Positions 1 to 12,150 of a stretch of DNA of 64,000 nucleotides are shown here, piece by piece (the first letter of the stretch is position 1; the number at the start of each line of letters is the position of its first letter). The notes beneath the pieces were generated by a model. That model had not been told where the DNA came from and searched no databases. It saw only the letters and a list, made by a program, of their open reading frames with translations. Origin of the DNA: Dryomyza anilis (lineage: Eukaryota; Arthropoda; Insecta; Diptera; Dryomyzidae); NCBI GenBank assembly GCA_951804985.1, contig OX638130.1, positions 3,190,501 through 3,254,500 of the forward strand, read 5' to 3'. Both the position numbers and the translations under genes were made by a program.

Positions 1-432
1 CTTAAAGGACTGAATATGTGTTGTATGTAACAGAAATGATTTATTTGCCATTCGTACGCAAGACAATGTCACTAATACGGATGCACGAGCATACAACGGA
101 TGGATACAAAAGGATAACGTAACGAATTCGCAGAAGTTACTTCATTGACTAATCGTGACGGAGGGTTAGGCTGAGTAACGCCAAAATGATAATAATACGA
201 ATAACGCCCTCACATAAAATCAACAAACGTGCGAAACGGAAACGGAAGTGAATGGCAACGACATATTATAATGCAACACCATATGCGAGGTTTCCGGTAA
301 CATGTCAAATAAAAGAAAAATATGGGATATGAAATAACTCCGTTACTCAAAATGAACTATCTCAATCAACGCACAGCTCCACCTGAACCAAGATATCGAG
401 AGCGCTTCAAAATCTAATCCAGAAACATTATA
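1..432. other. Unique AT-rich flank, no gene seen
   Basis: No open frame, RNA gene or repeat is recognisable before the 11-bp array begins. The last bases before the array already contain purine-rich AAGGAAAG runs, so the array edge is gradual. Confidence 0.5.
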
Positions 433-2815
433 AGGAATAGGAAAGGAAAGAAATAGGAATGGGAAAGGAATAGGAAAGGAATAGGAAAGGAATAGGAAAG
501 GAATAGGAAAGGAATAGGAAAGGAATAGGAAAGGAATAGGAAAGGAATAGGAAAGGAATAGGAAAGGAATAGGAAAGGAATAGGAAAGGAATAGGAAAGG
601 AATAGGAAAGGAATAGGAAAGGAATAGGAAAGGAATAGGAAAGGAATAGGAAAGGAATAGGAAAGGAATAGGAAAGGAATAGGAAAGGAATAGGAAAGGA
701 ATAGGAAAGGAATAGGAAAGGAATAGGAAAGGAATAGGAATAGGAAAGGAATAGGAAAGGAATAGGAAAGGAATAGGAAAGGAATAGGAAAGGAATAGGA
801 AAGGAATAGGAATAGGAAAGGAATAGGAAAGGAATAGGAAAGGAATAGGAAAGGAATAGGAAAGGAATAGGAAAGGAATAGGAAAGGAATAGGAAAGGAA
901 TAGGAAAGGAATAGGAAAGGAATAGGAAAGGAATAGGAAAGGAATAGGAAAGGAATAGGAAAGGAATAGGAAAGGAATAGGAAAGGAATAGGAAAGGAAT
1001 AGGAAAGGAATAGGAAAGGAATAGGAAAGGAATAGGAAAGGAATAGGAAAGGAATAGGAAAGGAATAGGAAAGGAATAGGAAAGGAATAGGAAAGGAATA
1101 GGAAAGGAATAGGAAAGGAATAGGAAAGGAATAGGAAAGGAATAGGAAAGGAATAGGAAAGGAATAGGAAAGGAATAGGAAAGGAATAGGAAAGGAATAG
1201 GAAAGGAATAGGAAAGGAATAGGAAAGGAATAGGAAAGGAATAGGAAAGCAATAGGAAAGCAATAGGAAAGGAATAGGAAAGGAATAGGAAAGGAATAGG
1301 AAAGGAATAGGAAAGGAATAGGAAAGGAATAGGAAAGGAATAGGAAAGGAATAGGAAAGGAATAGGAAAGGAATAGGAAAGGAATAGGAAAGGAATAGGA
1401 AAGGAATAGGAAAGGAATAGGAAAGGAATAGGAAAGGAATAGGAAAGGAATAGGAAAGGAATAGGAAAGGAATAGGAAAGGAATAGGAAAGGAATAGGAA
1501 AGGAATAGGAAAGGAATAGGAAAGGAATAGGAAAGGAATAGGAAAGGAATAGGAAAGGAATAGGAAAGGAATAGGAAAGGAATAGGAAAGGAATAGGAAA
1601 GGAATAGGAAAGGAATAGGAAAGGAATAGGAAACGAATAGGAAAGGAATAGGAAAGGAATAGGAAAGGAATAGGAAAGGAATAGGAAAGGAAAGGAATAG
1701 GAAAGGAATAGGAAAGGAATAGGAAAGGAATAGGAAAGGAATAGGAAAGGAATAGGAAAGGAATAGGAAAGGAATAGGAAAGGAATAGGAAAGGAATAGG
1801 AAGGGAATAGGAAAGGAATAGGAAAGGAATAGGAAAGGAATAGGAAAGGAATAGGAAAGGAATAGGAAAGGAATAGGAAAGGAATAGGAAAGGAATAGGA
1901 AAGGAATAGGAAAGGAATAGGAAAGGAATAGGAAAGAAAAGGAATAGGAAAGGAAAGGAATAGGAAAGGAATAGGAAAGGAATAGGAAAGGAATAGGAAA
2001 GGAATAAGAAAGGAATAGGAAAGGAATAGGAAAGGAATAGGAAAGGAATAGGAAAGGAATAGGAAAGGAATAGGAAAGGAATAGGAAAGGAATAGGAAAG
2101 GAATAGGAAAGGAATAGGAAAGGAATAGGAAAGGAATAGGAAAGGAATAGGAAAGGAATAGGAAAGGAATAGGAAAGGAATAGGAAAGGAATAGGAAAGG
2201 AATAGGAAAGGAATAGGAAAGGAATAGGAAAGGAATAGGAAAGGAATAGGAAAGGAATAGGAAGGGAATAGGAAAGGAATAGGAAAGGAATAGGAAAGGA
2301 ATAGGAAAGGAATAGGAAAGGAATAGGAAAGGAAAGGAATAGGAAAGGAATAGGAAAGGAATAGGAAAGGAATAGGAAAGGAATAGGAAAGGAAAGGAAT
2401 TGGAAAGGAATTGGAAAGGAATAGGAAAGGAATAGGAAAGGAATAGGAAAGGAATAGGAAAGGAATAGGAAAGGAATAGGAAAGGAATAGGAAAGGAATA
2501 GGAAAGGAATAGGAAAGGAATAGGAAAGGAATAGGAAAGGAATAGGAAAGGAATAGGAAAGGAATAGGAAAGGAATAGGAAAGGAATATGAAAGGAATAG
2601 GAAAGGAATAGGAAAGGAATAGGAAAGGAATAGGAAAGGAATAGGAAAGGAATAGGAAAGGAATAGGAAAGGAATAGGAAAGGAATAGGAAAGGAATAGG
2701 AATGGAATAGGAAAGGAATAGGAAAGGAATAGGAATAGGAAAGGAATAGGAAAGGAATAGGAAAGGAATAGGAAAGGAATATGAAAGGAATAGGAAAGGA
2801 ATCGAAAGAAATAGG
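433..2815. repeat. 11-bp minisatellite, unit GGAATAGGAAA, about 217 copies
   Basis: A nearly perfect head-to-tail array of GGAATAGGAAA fills about 2.4 kb. Ten of the eleven bases on the plus strand are purines, so the array is a polypurine tract broken by one T per turn. Because 11 is not a multiple of 3 and the unit has no stop on the minus strand, all three minus frames stay open and read as an FLFLSYSFPIP repeat. That is a compositional effect, not a protein. Variants include units shortened to GGAAA (about 1690, 1935, 1950, 2332, 2391), units with an extra GGAATA (about 735, 808), and point changes such as GGAATATGAAA near 2588. The 11-bp spacing is close to one helical turn, so the A-runs are nearly phased and the DNA may be curved; that is inference. 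Confidence 0.97.
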
Positions 2816-3409
2816 TATGGAAATTATTTAATTTAAAAACAAACAAAAAGCTAAAAATTTAAAACAACTCCAACCAAAAGTGAAAAACGCAACACTCAAT
2901 ATAAGTTCAAAGGTTTCAGGTGACAACAACTCCAACCATGTCTTCAAATAAATATGACGACGTACAACTAGTTGTTTAATATGAGATTCATATAAAGTCA
3001 TAAACTATGCCAAATGCTTTTTCGCTTCGGTTTAACAGGCTGCGTGTTGCGTGGATATGGCGCACAAAAGTATGCAACATATTACAGCAGCACTCACTAT
3101 AATAAGCTCGCGCAGCGATGCTAAATTATGTGTAACAGTGAAAGGCTGGCAACAGCAGCACTCATCATAATCATTAATGAGATATATAGGCAGCATATGA
3201 TAGAAGCAGGAATTTTAAGAAGAAAAGAGTAAAAAACAAGATATATAAAGATGAAGAAATAGAAAATAAAGAAGCGGCAAAGCGAAATTGAAAGGTGCTA
3301 AGAATTGAAGAATAACAATTTTTGGTATGCATTAGAAAATAAATAAAACAAATTTCTTTAACAATCAAAAGTTCAGTTTTTGCAGTGTTCCTTTGCTAAG
3401 GTTAAAAAT
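2816..3409. other. Unique AT-rich sequence, no gene seen
   Basis: No convincing coding or RNA feature. A short motif, AACAGCAGCACTCA, occurs in near-identical form twice about 70 bases apart near 3083 and 3151. Minus-strand open frames here are rich in Phe, Ile, Leu and Ser, as expected from AT-rich DNA. Confidence 0.4.
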
Positions 3410-3687
3410 CTTTGGCAAAATCTTGAGTTGATGCATTTTTGCATTTTTGCTTTTGGTTCTTTCTTCAATGCACATAATTCTTATTGTGTTTATTGGAGAA
3501 GGAATACTTAAGCGACTTGAAATGTAGAATCTACAGAGACAGATCGGTGATGAAGGGGCTTGGCTGCCTCTGAAATAGCTGTACGATCTGCCACTCAATG
3601 CATTTTGCCAATTGTTTGTTGTTTTATTTGTTGGTACTAAACACCCAATTTGTACCGACTGGACCTTGAGCACGTTAAGACAATATC
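3410..3687 (-). repeat. Dispersed repeat R1, copy 1
   Basis: On the minus strand this runs from GATATTGTCTTAACGTGCT to a segment ending TTTTGCCAAAG. It aligns almost base for base with 29763-30031 on the plus strand, with a 9-base indel near the middle and several 1-base indels. The 1-base indels shift the reading frame between copies, so the 102-residue open frame in this copy is not conserved as protein. No terminal inverted repeat or tRNA-like promoter boxes were seen. It abuts the tail of the SINE at 3691. The class is unknown; it could be part of a larger element. Confidence 0.75.
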
Positions 3688-3690
3688 TTA

Positions 3691-3991
3691 AAATAATAAT
3701 AATAGTTTGGCGCTACAGTCCTAGAAGAACTTAGAACGGGCTCTCTCACTACTTTGAGCTGTGCCTGTTATATTTGTACTCAAAGTGGTGAGATCTACAA
3801 TTTAATGCCGAATCCGAACAGCGAGAGTTTCATAGACAATGGTTTACTCTCGTAAGTTTGCCATTTACTGCGAGAGATAGCGCGGTCTAGAAAAATGTTT
3901 TCTATGAAAATATGTGACCCCAGTCCAAGCTTGAACATAGGACCTTTCGGCTCGCGGTCCAACGTACTTACCTCTGAGTTACCGACGCTAC
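3691..3991 (-). mobile_element. tRNA-derived SINE, copy 1
   Basis: Read on the minus strand, this begins GTAGCGTCGGTAACTCAGAG, has a tRNA-like head with a degenerate A box and a B box close to GGTTCGANTCC (here TGTTCAAGCTT), and ends in GCGCCAAACTATTATTATT. The body, including the phrase about CTCTCGCAGTAAATGGCAAAC, matches the copies at 13498 and 22507. RNA polymerase III would transcribe such an element from the internal boxes, and a partner LINE would move it. The B box is mutated, so this copy is probably inactive. No clear target-site duplication was found; the tail directly abuts R1. Confidence 0.85.
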
Positions 3992-5452
3992 ATAGGAGTA
4001 AAAATTAGAATAGGAAATGACAAGGGAATCAAAATTAGAGTAGAAACCAAAACTAGAAAAAGTAAGGAATAGAAATTTTTTTTTTATAAAATAACTTAAA
4101 TTTTGTATTTTAAATTAATATTATTCGTTAATTTCAGGAATTTCAGAAATATTACCTGCCTAAAGTATCGAATTCAAGAAAAATTTTAGTATTTATTTTT
4201 GTATCAATTCCTGGTTTCAAAAAGTATATATTTCACTTAATTGCATATAACTCATTAGGACAATTCTGATAGCTCTGTTAGTTTTCGGTAACTTTAACGT
4301 AACGTGAGCCACATGCTTCTACGACAAAAAAAAAAATAGAGAAGCACGCGAAAAATATAGCAGAGTTTACATGAAAATCGATGGGTGTCAGACAGACTAC
4401 TATAGCATCACAATAACTATTCCACCCAACAAAAACTACATCATAAACTACATAGACTTTCAAACTTCATGGGGTGTTATAGGCAGGAGCGGACTGTAAG
4501 CTTCTGTCAGTGGTTCGGTCATTAAAAATATAATTTATAAAAAGAGAAACCATATAAGTATTCCTTACTAATGGGGAAATACCGCCTAGATGTGGAAAGG
4601 ATCTACATATCAAATAGGCCTATTCAGAATATAAAAAGGCCATTGTATCGAATTTAAGGGACTGCTACGACAGTGTAAATAAAAAAAAGAAACGGTATAT
4701 GGAGTTGAATGTATTTTAAGCACTACAGGAGCGATCCAAAAACTACATAAATATTATTTAGAAATAATCGACAAAAATCGAAATACTATTTTTATTAGGG
4801 CCGATTATAAAATGAAAGCTCGTCATTATTTTTCATCTCATTCCGCCCCTGGTTATAGGTCATGCAGTATGGTGGGGTTAGATAGTTGTCTTCGTGTCGT
4901 TTCTTGGTGCAAGTTTTTCGCCTTTCGAATTTATTTGAAACATCTTCACATGAATTATGTTGCTAATCAGGATATTTAGTTACGACAAGGATTTTTAATG
5001 CGTTCGCACAGGAGCGCAGAGCTACTTAAGAATATTGTATGAAAGATGTTTGTTGGAAGGATGATGGCTATATCTGTGTGAGTGTGCTACATGCGTCTGT
5101 ATGTGTTTATGATAGTAGTTTCGCTGACTGTATGAGTTAATGTTGTATTAAATATGCGCAAGTAGCTTTATTAAATATGCTTTAATGACATTTATTTATG
5201 TGTGCGAAATGGCGCTGACATGTGAGAGAATTTGCTCTTCGACACTCGAAGAAGACACGGCTGAGATGATGAGTGAGAGGAGCGGTAAAGCATAGTACTG
5301 AAAGCTTTAATTACTACTAAAATGAATGTGGTATAAAATGTACGGATATTTTAAAAATTTAATTTAAGAAACTATTTTTCAAAAAATAACTAAGTAGTTT
5401 TTGGGAATAATTTAATTTTATTTTAATAAAATAATTGTATTCAAAAAAATTA
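3992..5452. other. Unique sequence, no gene seen
   Basis: About 1.46 kb with no supported gene. Open frames are short and AT-driven. Small AT-rich runs occur near 4080. Nothing else was resolved. Confidence 0.4.
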
Positions 5453-6345
5453 ATTTTGAGTGAAAATTGCATTTTAAGCAGAAATTTTTGAATTTTAAGT
5501 GAAAAATTTAATTTTTAGTGAAAAATTTTATTTTTTGTGAAAAATTTAATTTTTAGTAAAAAATTTAATTTTTTGTGAAAAATTTAATTTTTAGTGCAAA
5601 ATAGAATTTTTAGTGAAAAATTGAATTTTTAGTGAAAAATTGAATTTTTAGTGAAAAATTGAATTTATAGTGAAAAATTTAATTTATAGTGAAAAATTTA
5701 ATTTATAGTGAAAAATTTAATTTTTATTGAAAAATTTAATTTTTAGTGAAAAATTGTATTTTTAGTGAAAAATTGAATTTATAGTGAAAAATTAAGTTTA
5801 TAATGAAAAATTGTGAATTCATAGTGAAAAATTGAATTTATAGTGAAAAATTAAATTTTTAGTGAAAAATTGAATTTTTAGTGAAAAATTGAATTTTTAG
5901 TGAAAAATTGAATTTTAAGTGAAAAATTGAATTTTTAGTAATTTAATTGAATTTATAGTGAAAAATTGAATTTTTAGTGAAAAATTGAATTTTTAGTGAA
6001 AAATTGAATTTTTAGTGAAAAATTGAATTTTTAGTGAAAAATTGAATTTTTATGAAAAATTGAATTTTTAGTGAAAAATTGAATTTTTAGTGAAAAATTG
6101 AATTTTTAGTGAAAAATTGAATTTTTAGTGAAAAAATTAATTTTTAGTGAAAAATTAAATTTTTAGTGAAAAATTAAATTTTTAGTGAAAAATTGAATTT
6201 AAAGTAAAAAATTGAATTTTTAGTGAAACATTATTTTTTTAGTGAAAATTTTAATTTTTTGGTGAATATTTTAATTTTTAGTGAAAAATTGAATTTTTAG
6301 TGAAAAATTGAATTTTTATTGAAAAATTGAATTTTTAGTGAAAAA
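5453..6345 (+). repeat. 19-bp minisatellite array A, unit GTGAAAAATTGAATTTTTA
   Basis: About 47 copies of a 19-bp unit, diverged at the left edge and more uniform near 5860-6180. The unit contains a 15-bp palindrome, AAAAATT and AATTTTT around a central G, separated from the next by AGTG. The same unit forms four other arrays in this window (27270, 41760, 56340 and 59500). No coding potential. Confidence 0.95.
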
Positions 6346-7330
6346 TCGTATTGATTTTATTTCCTGTTTTTATAAAATATACAAAACAAATCGTCCTTCC
6401 TCAAATTTTTCCAAATGAAATTCCTGACAATAAATTCACCTGAGAGTGTCGTTGGCAATTAATCTCTGCACCGCACAACTTACATCAAACACTTACCAAG
6501 AACATCTTGTAATTGTGGCCAAAAGTAGAATCAAACAAAGAAACAAACAAAAACCCAAAAATACAAAGTAAATGAAGCAGAAGATGACAAACCTAACATA
6601 TGCGACAAAGAAAAGTTTGTCAATTCTTTTTTCACACACTAGTCGGAAGTTCTGACTCAGGAGTCGGGAAGAAATACGAAATATCGTGTGTCTCTCGTAC
6701 AAAAAACGTAGGGAAAAGTCTGCCGCACAGGTTGATCTATTATGTTGTCGCACAACACCAACGAACAACAACTCAACAACTACACTATTACAACAATAAC
6801 AACAACCACAATAGCAATTACAACAATGCACACTAATACCTTAAGAAGTTTTTTGTTGTTGTTGTTGTGGAGCGCATATCCTGGATAGATGTAGGGTATC
6901 CTTAAATACCAATTTATGGCACAAGCAGATAAAGTCCCAAATCTGCACTTAATCTTTTGCATTGTTTAATTTTGGCTCATTGAGTATGTGTATTTGTTTG
7001 TCAGTGTGTGTGTGTGAGACGCACAAGTGCTTCCCCGATGTAGAGCTGCCAACTACACCGGAAAACCACAATTTTGGTGGCAAACATACGTTAACGACAA
7101 CGTCAAAGTTCTTAAGGTTCTTGAGATGGTGGTGGAGGACATGAAATAAATCGTCTATTTTGTATTATTCAATGCTTCATTGCAACAGGATAATAACAAA
7201 AATCACAACAAAAGCAACAGGATGCTCTACGGATGAAGAATAAGTAGTGGAATAAATAATAAAAAAAGGAAGCAGTATCTTCAAAAGTAATTGTAAATCA
7301 AGAACTATAATAGAAAAGTAAGAGAAAAAG
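6346..7330. other. Low-complexity unique sequence, no gene seen
   Basis: Contains CAA/ACA-rich and TTG-rich stretches around 6760-6870 and a short TG run near 7004-7016. Overlapping open frames on both strands are explained by these triplets. No splice-bounded exon or known domain was recognised. Confidence 0.4.
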
Positions 7331-9460
7331 TATTCATACGTTTTCAATAATATTAATAGTATTCATTAGTTTTTAATAGTATTCAATAGTATTCAATAGT
7401 ATTCAATATTATTCAATATCATTCCAAAGTTTTCAATATTATTCAATAGCATTCCAAAGTATTCAATAGTACTCAATAGTATTCAATAGTATTCAATAGT
7501 ATTCAATAGTATTCAATGACATTCAATAGCATTCAATAGTATTCAATGGCATTCAATAGTATTCAATAGTATTCAATAGCATTCAATAGCATTCAATAGT
7601 GTTCAATTGTATTCAATAGCATTCAATAGTATTCAATAGCATTCCAAAGTTTTCAATATTATTCAATAGCATTCCAAAGTATTCAATAGTATTCAATAGT
7701 ATTCAATAGTATTCAATAGTATTTAATAGTATTTAATAGTATTCAATAGTATTCAATAGTATTCAATAGTATTCAATAGTATTCAATAGTATTCAATAGT
7801 ATTCAATAGTATTCAATAGTATTCAATAGTATTCAATAGTATTCAATAGTATTCAATAGTATTCAATAGTATTTAATAGTACTCAATAGTATTCAATAGT
7901 ATTCAATAGTATGCAATAGTATTCAATAGTATTCAATAGTATTCAATAGTATTCAATATTATTCAATAGCATTCCAAAGTTTTCAATATTATTCAATAGC
8001 ATTCCAAAGTATTCAATAGTATTCAATAGTATTCAATAGTATTCAATAGTATTCAATAGTATTCAATAGCATTCCAAAGTATTCAATAGTATTCAATAGT
8101 ATTCAATAGTATTCAATGACATTCAATAGCATTCAATAGTATTCAATGGCATTCAATAGTATTCAATAGTATTCAATAGCATTCAATAGTGTTCAATTGT
8201 ATTCAATAGCATTCAATAGTATTCAATAGCATTCCAAAGTTTTCAATATTATTCAATAGTATTCAATAGTATTCAATAGTATTCAATAGTATTCAATAGT
8301 ATTCAATAGTATGCAATAGTATTTAATAGTATTCAATAGTATTCAATAGTATTCGAAAGTATTCAATAGTATTCAATAGTATTCAATATTATTTAATATT
8401 ATTCAATATAATTCAATAGTATTCAATAGTATTCAATAGTATTCAATAGTATTCAATAGTATTCAATAGTATTCAATAGTATTCAATAGAATTCAATAGA
8501 ATTCAATAGTATTCAATAGTATTCAATAGTATTCAATAGTATTCAATAGTATTCAATAGTATTCAATAGTATTCAATAGTATTTAATAGTATTCAATAGT
8601 ATTCAATAGTATTCAATAGAATTCAATAGTATTCAATAGTTCAATAGTATTCAATAGTATTCAATAGTATTCAATAGTATTCAGTAGTATTCATACGTTC
8701 TCAATAATATTCAATAGTATTCAATTAATAGTATTCAATAGTGTTCAATAGTATTCAATAGTATTCAATAGTATTCAAAAGTATTCAATAGTATTCAATA
8801 GTATTCAATAGTATTCAATAGTATTGCATTGTATTCAATAGTATTCAATATTATTCAATAGTATTCAATAGCATTCAATAGTATTTAATAGTATTCAATA
8901 GTATTCAATAGTATTCAATAGTATTCAATTGTATTCAATTGTATTCAATAGTATTCCAAAGTATTCAATAGTATTCAACAGTATTCAATAGTATTCAATA
9001 GTATTCAATAGTATTCAATAGTATTCAAGAGTATTCGAAAGTATTCAATAGTATTCCATTCTATTCAATAGTATTCAGTAGTATTCAAAAGTATTCAATA
9101 GTATTCAATAGTATTCAATAGTATTCAATAGTATTCAATAGTATTCAATAGTATTCAATAGTATTCAATAGTATTCAATAGTATTCAATAGTATTCAATA
9201 GTATTCAATAGTATTCAATAGTATTCAATAGTATTCAATAGTATTCAATAGTATTCAATAGTATTCAATAGTATTCAATAGTATTCGAAAGTATTCAATA
9301 GTATTCATTAATATTCAGTAGTATTCCTTTGCATTCAATAGTCGTCAATAGTATTCAGTAGTATATAATAGTATTGAATAGAATTCATTAGTATGCAATA
9401 TTATTCATTATGTTACAATAGTATTATATAGAATTCAATACTCTGCAATAGTATTCATTA
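7331..9460 (+). repeat. 10-bp minisatellite, unit ATTCAATAGT, about 210 copies
   Basis: The unit ATTCAATAGT repeats with almost no length variation from about 7381 to 8640, so the 10-base phase is held for over 1.2 kb. A partial-unit deletion near 8640 shifts the phase and the right edge decays by 9460. Variant units (ATTCAATGAC, ATTCAATGGC, GTTCAATTGT, ATTCCAAAGT, TTTCAATATT) appear in the same order at 7501-7660 and 8101-8250, showing that a block of at least 150 bp was duplicated about 600 bp away inside the array. Confidence 0.97.
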
Positions 9461-10429
9461 AGAAAAGTTATAGAAATATAGATTTATTCATGGAATCAAA
9501 TTTGTTTTCGTTCAAAGTCTAAAATAATTTAATTGTTTTCAGTATATTTTTGAATAATATTCCATAGTATTACATGGTATTCAATAGCACTCCTAGTATT
9601 ACTAAATAACTTATACCATACATTGTAATAACACTAGGTGTAAACACACAAAAACTTGACTCATAAAATATTAAAAAAAGCCGCAAAACTTTGAAAAACA
9701 GCCACGAATAACGTACGATTGCCCTCTGTTCTATAAACACCTAACAAGCTGTGAGTTTCACCCACATATATCTCAAGTCAGCTGGTAATTTACGTAGCCT
9801 AAGTTTTTGTATTGCTACGCGGTTTCGTTGTTTGAAGGGAAGAATCTTTGGTGATGTGGCAACTAGTAAAACTTTTAATTTGGGTGTTTTTATGCTTCAT
9901 TTTGTGTTATATTTTGGGATTATTGAAAATATCGTAAAAAATAATAGTTAAATTACGATCCGGAAACCACGAGTTAGATTCCAAATGAATCTATTTAAAA
10001 TCCCATGAGAATTCTGTATCTATTTCTGTTTATTTTCTCTAAAATTTTTAATTTTGTATATATTTATTTCCTTCAGGTGCAATCATATATTTAATCTTCA
10101 GTATTTTGAATTGAACAGTACGGCATACTGAAAATATCAGTCGAAATTATATTTAGTTAAATCAAGTATATTTTTGGTTCTTGCTAAATGAATTTTGTAA
10201 CAAAAGAATCAATTAAAAAACAAAAAAAAAATATTGAGGTATTTATTATATTTTTTTATTTCAAATGACCCAAGAATTTGGATGCTCTACTTTAAAAATG
10301 GTTTCCAACAAAATGTTATCAAATTATGCAATGGTGCTACCAAAATTTAAATTATTTGAAACAATTTTATGTGGATGGAGTTACCTTGACCGAAATTGAA
10401 TTTGCGAACTTCCCTTATAGAAATTGTTA
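9461..10429. other. AT-rich unique sequence, no gene seen
   Basis: A few stray relics of the 10-bp unit persist to about 9600. A 66-residue open frame near 9751 has no recognisable domain and no clear codon bias. Confidence 0.4.
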
Positions 10430-10530
10430 TAAGGTCATGGTAGGGAATGATCATGGAATTTTTTTCCTTGTCAAAACCCGATCAGTTACATGACGATCAT
10501 GATCTGGACATGATCAAATTTCTACTAGGG
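10430..10530 (-). repeat. Dispersed repeat R2 (GTCATGTAACTGGTCGGGTT family), single copy
   Basis: On the minus strand this carries a phrase close to TCATGTAACTGATCGGGTTT with flanking ATGATC motifs. It matches the tandem copies at 11770-12150 and those after 13905. No coding potential; the element class is unknown. Confidence 0.6.
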
Positions 10531-11769
10531 TTTGCCTTTTTTATATTGTACTGTATATTCTAATTCAAAGTCCCCGGTAAAATATTTTATTTATTTCAAT
10601 TTCATAATTTATCTCTTTTGCATAGCCAATTTTTAAAACATTACGTCAACTTTTTGAATTTTCCTAACATATCTCATTTAATTCCCCACCGCAACTCAAA
10701 AAACACCACAAATATTTGCACAAATAATTCATATAATTTTTTATGTTCTAATTGAATTTTCCAGCAATTAATTTTCACACAGCACCATCGAATCATCAGT
10801 CTACTCCAGAAAAAAAAACAGGAAAACCTAACCAAAACAAAACAAATATCTACTATTTCGAGGGCTACTAACGAAAAACAAACATTATTAAAATGCACTA
10901 CCCCATGTAGATGCCTGGGACACGCCTACTACACCCACTAAACAAATTCGACACGGCTCAACTCGACTTCCAAAATCAATTTGAATTTCAAATTTATGCC
11001 ACACAGACAACAAAGAGAAGTGAAGTATGGAAAGTCGGATAGATATAAAAGCAAAAATAAAATTAAACAAAAGAATATCAAAAAAAAAGTAAAATTTCCG
11101 CGCCATATTAAAAAATGCAGCGTTGAAGCCGATGAAAGTAGACCCAGCTACTAGGGGGCAGCACAGTTTGATGGGTTTAAAACACTTTAGCTGTTTGGTC
11201 TATACGCAGTTCTTGAAGAAATATTAATTTTATTTGCTTTTGTTTTTTTCTTTATTTTTGTAATTTTTTTTTATTGTTGCTTTTGCAGTCGAATGAATGC
11301 ATTTGAAATATCGAAATTCAAGACAGTCCAAATTGAATTTTGCTCTTAGAACGTATAAAAAGTGAGTAAAATTATTCCCAGCGGGCAATGTCTGGTTGTT
11401 TGTTTTTCAATTCGTAATTTTCAATTTGCAAAAAGGGTCCCTTTATTCTGTCGTCATCGCTATTGTTTTAAATAAATTGTTTACACTTTGGTGGGGGGAC
11501 GAATTACGATTTTTTAATATGCTTTAATTTGACAAATATTTGGACATCACTTAAATATTAATGCATTATAAATTGCGTTTAATAATACAGTTCGAAGAAA
11601 AGAAAAATATTGAATATATTTTGAAGGAGGCAAATGTTTTCGTGCACAAATTTTTGAATCAAAATCTGTTTAAAATAACTTAAAACTATTTTTGAATAGG
11701 TCTATGCCCTATTAGAGATAGACTTGATGCGGGCAAGATCATTTTAATCATTTAACTGAATAATCTAGT
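10531..11769. other. Unique sequence, no gene seen
   Basis: No supported gene. Minus-strand open frames at 10674-11106 are rich in Phe, Leu and Ile and lack a recognisable domain. Confidence 0.4.
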
Positions 11770-12150
11770 AGAAATTTATCCAAGTAGGGAATGATTATAT
11801 TATCAGATCATGTTTGTCATGTAACTGGTCGAGTTCTGCCAGCTATAACTATAAGGTTCAATTTCCAATCATGACGCAAGTACAATTTTTAGTAGAGGAG
11901 TATGCTAAAAATATCAATATCAGTTCCAATCATGTCCCAGCATAAAAACTACTAGTAGAACTTTAACCTAATAGGGATGACATGATCATGACCAGATTAA
12001 GTTTGTCATATAACTAGTCGGGTTATGACAAGGTTCCCGATCATAACCCTAGGACAATTTCTACTAGGGTTACGGAAGACATGATTATGACCAAATCTTA
12101 TATTTCATGTAACTTGTTGGGTTCGGACAAGTACAATTTCTACTAAGGCA
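11770..12150 (+). repeat. Dispersed repeat R2, decayed tandem copies
   Basis: The block GATCATGACCAGAT / TTGTCAT(G)TAACTGGTCGGGTT(A)TGACAA / (A)CAATTTCTACTAGGG recurs about every 100 bases, for example near 11817, 12007 and 12107. Copies are heavily diverged. No open reading frame or terminal inverted repeat is evident. Confidence 0.65.

Noticed and set aside
433..2815. Telomere-type repeat
   Set aside because: The unit is 11 bp and purine-rich but does not match insect TTAGG, and flies maintain telomeres differently. It lies beside ordinary sequence on both sides.
414..2846. Long minus-strand open frames (up to 810 residues) of FLFLSYSFPIP repeats
   Set aside because: All three minus frames are open because the 11-bp unit has no stop in any phase. 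The frames begin and end with the array, so there is no protein evidence.
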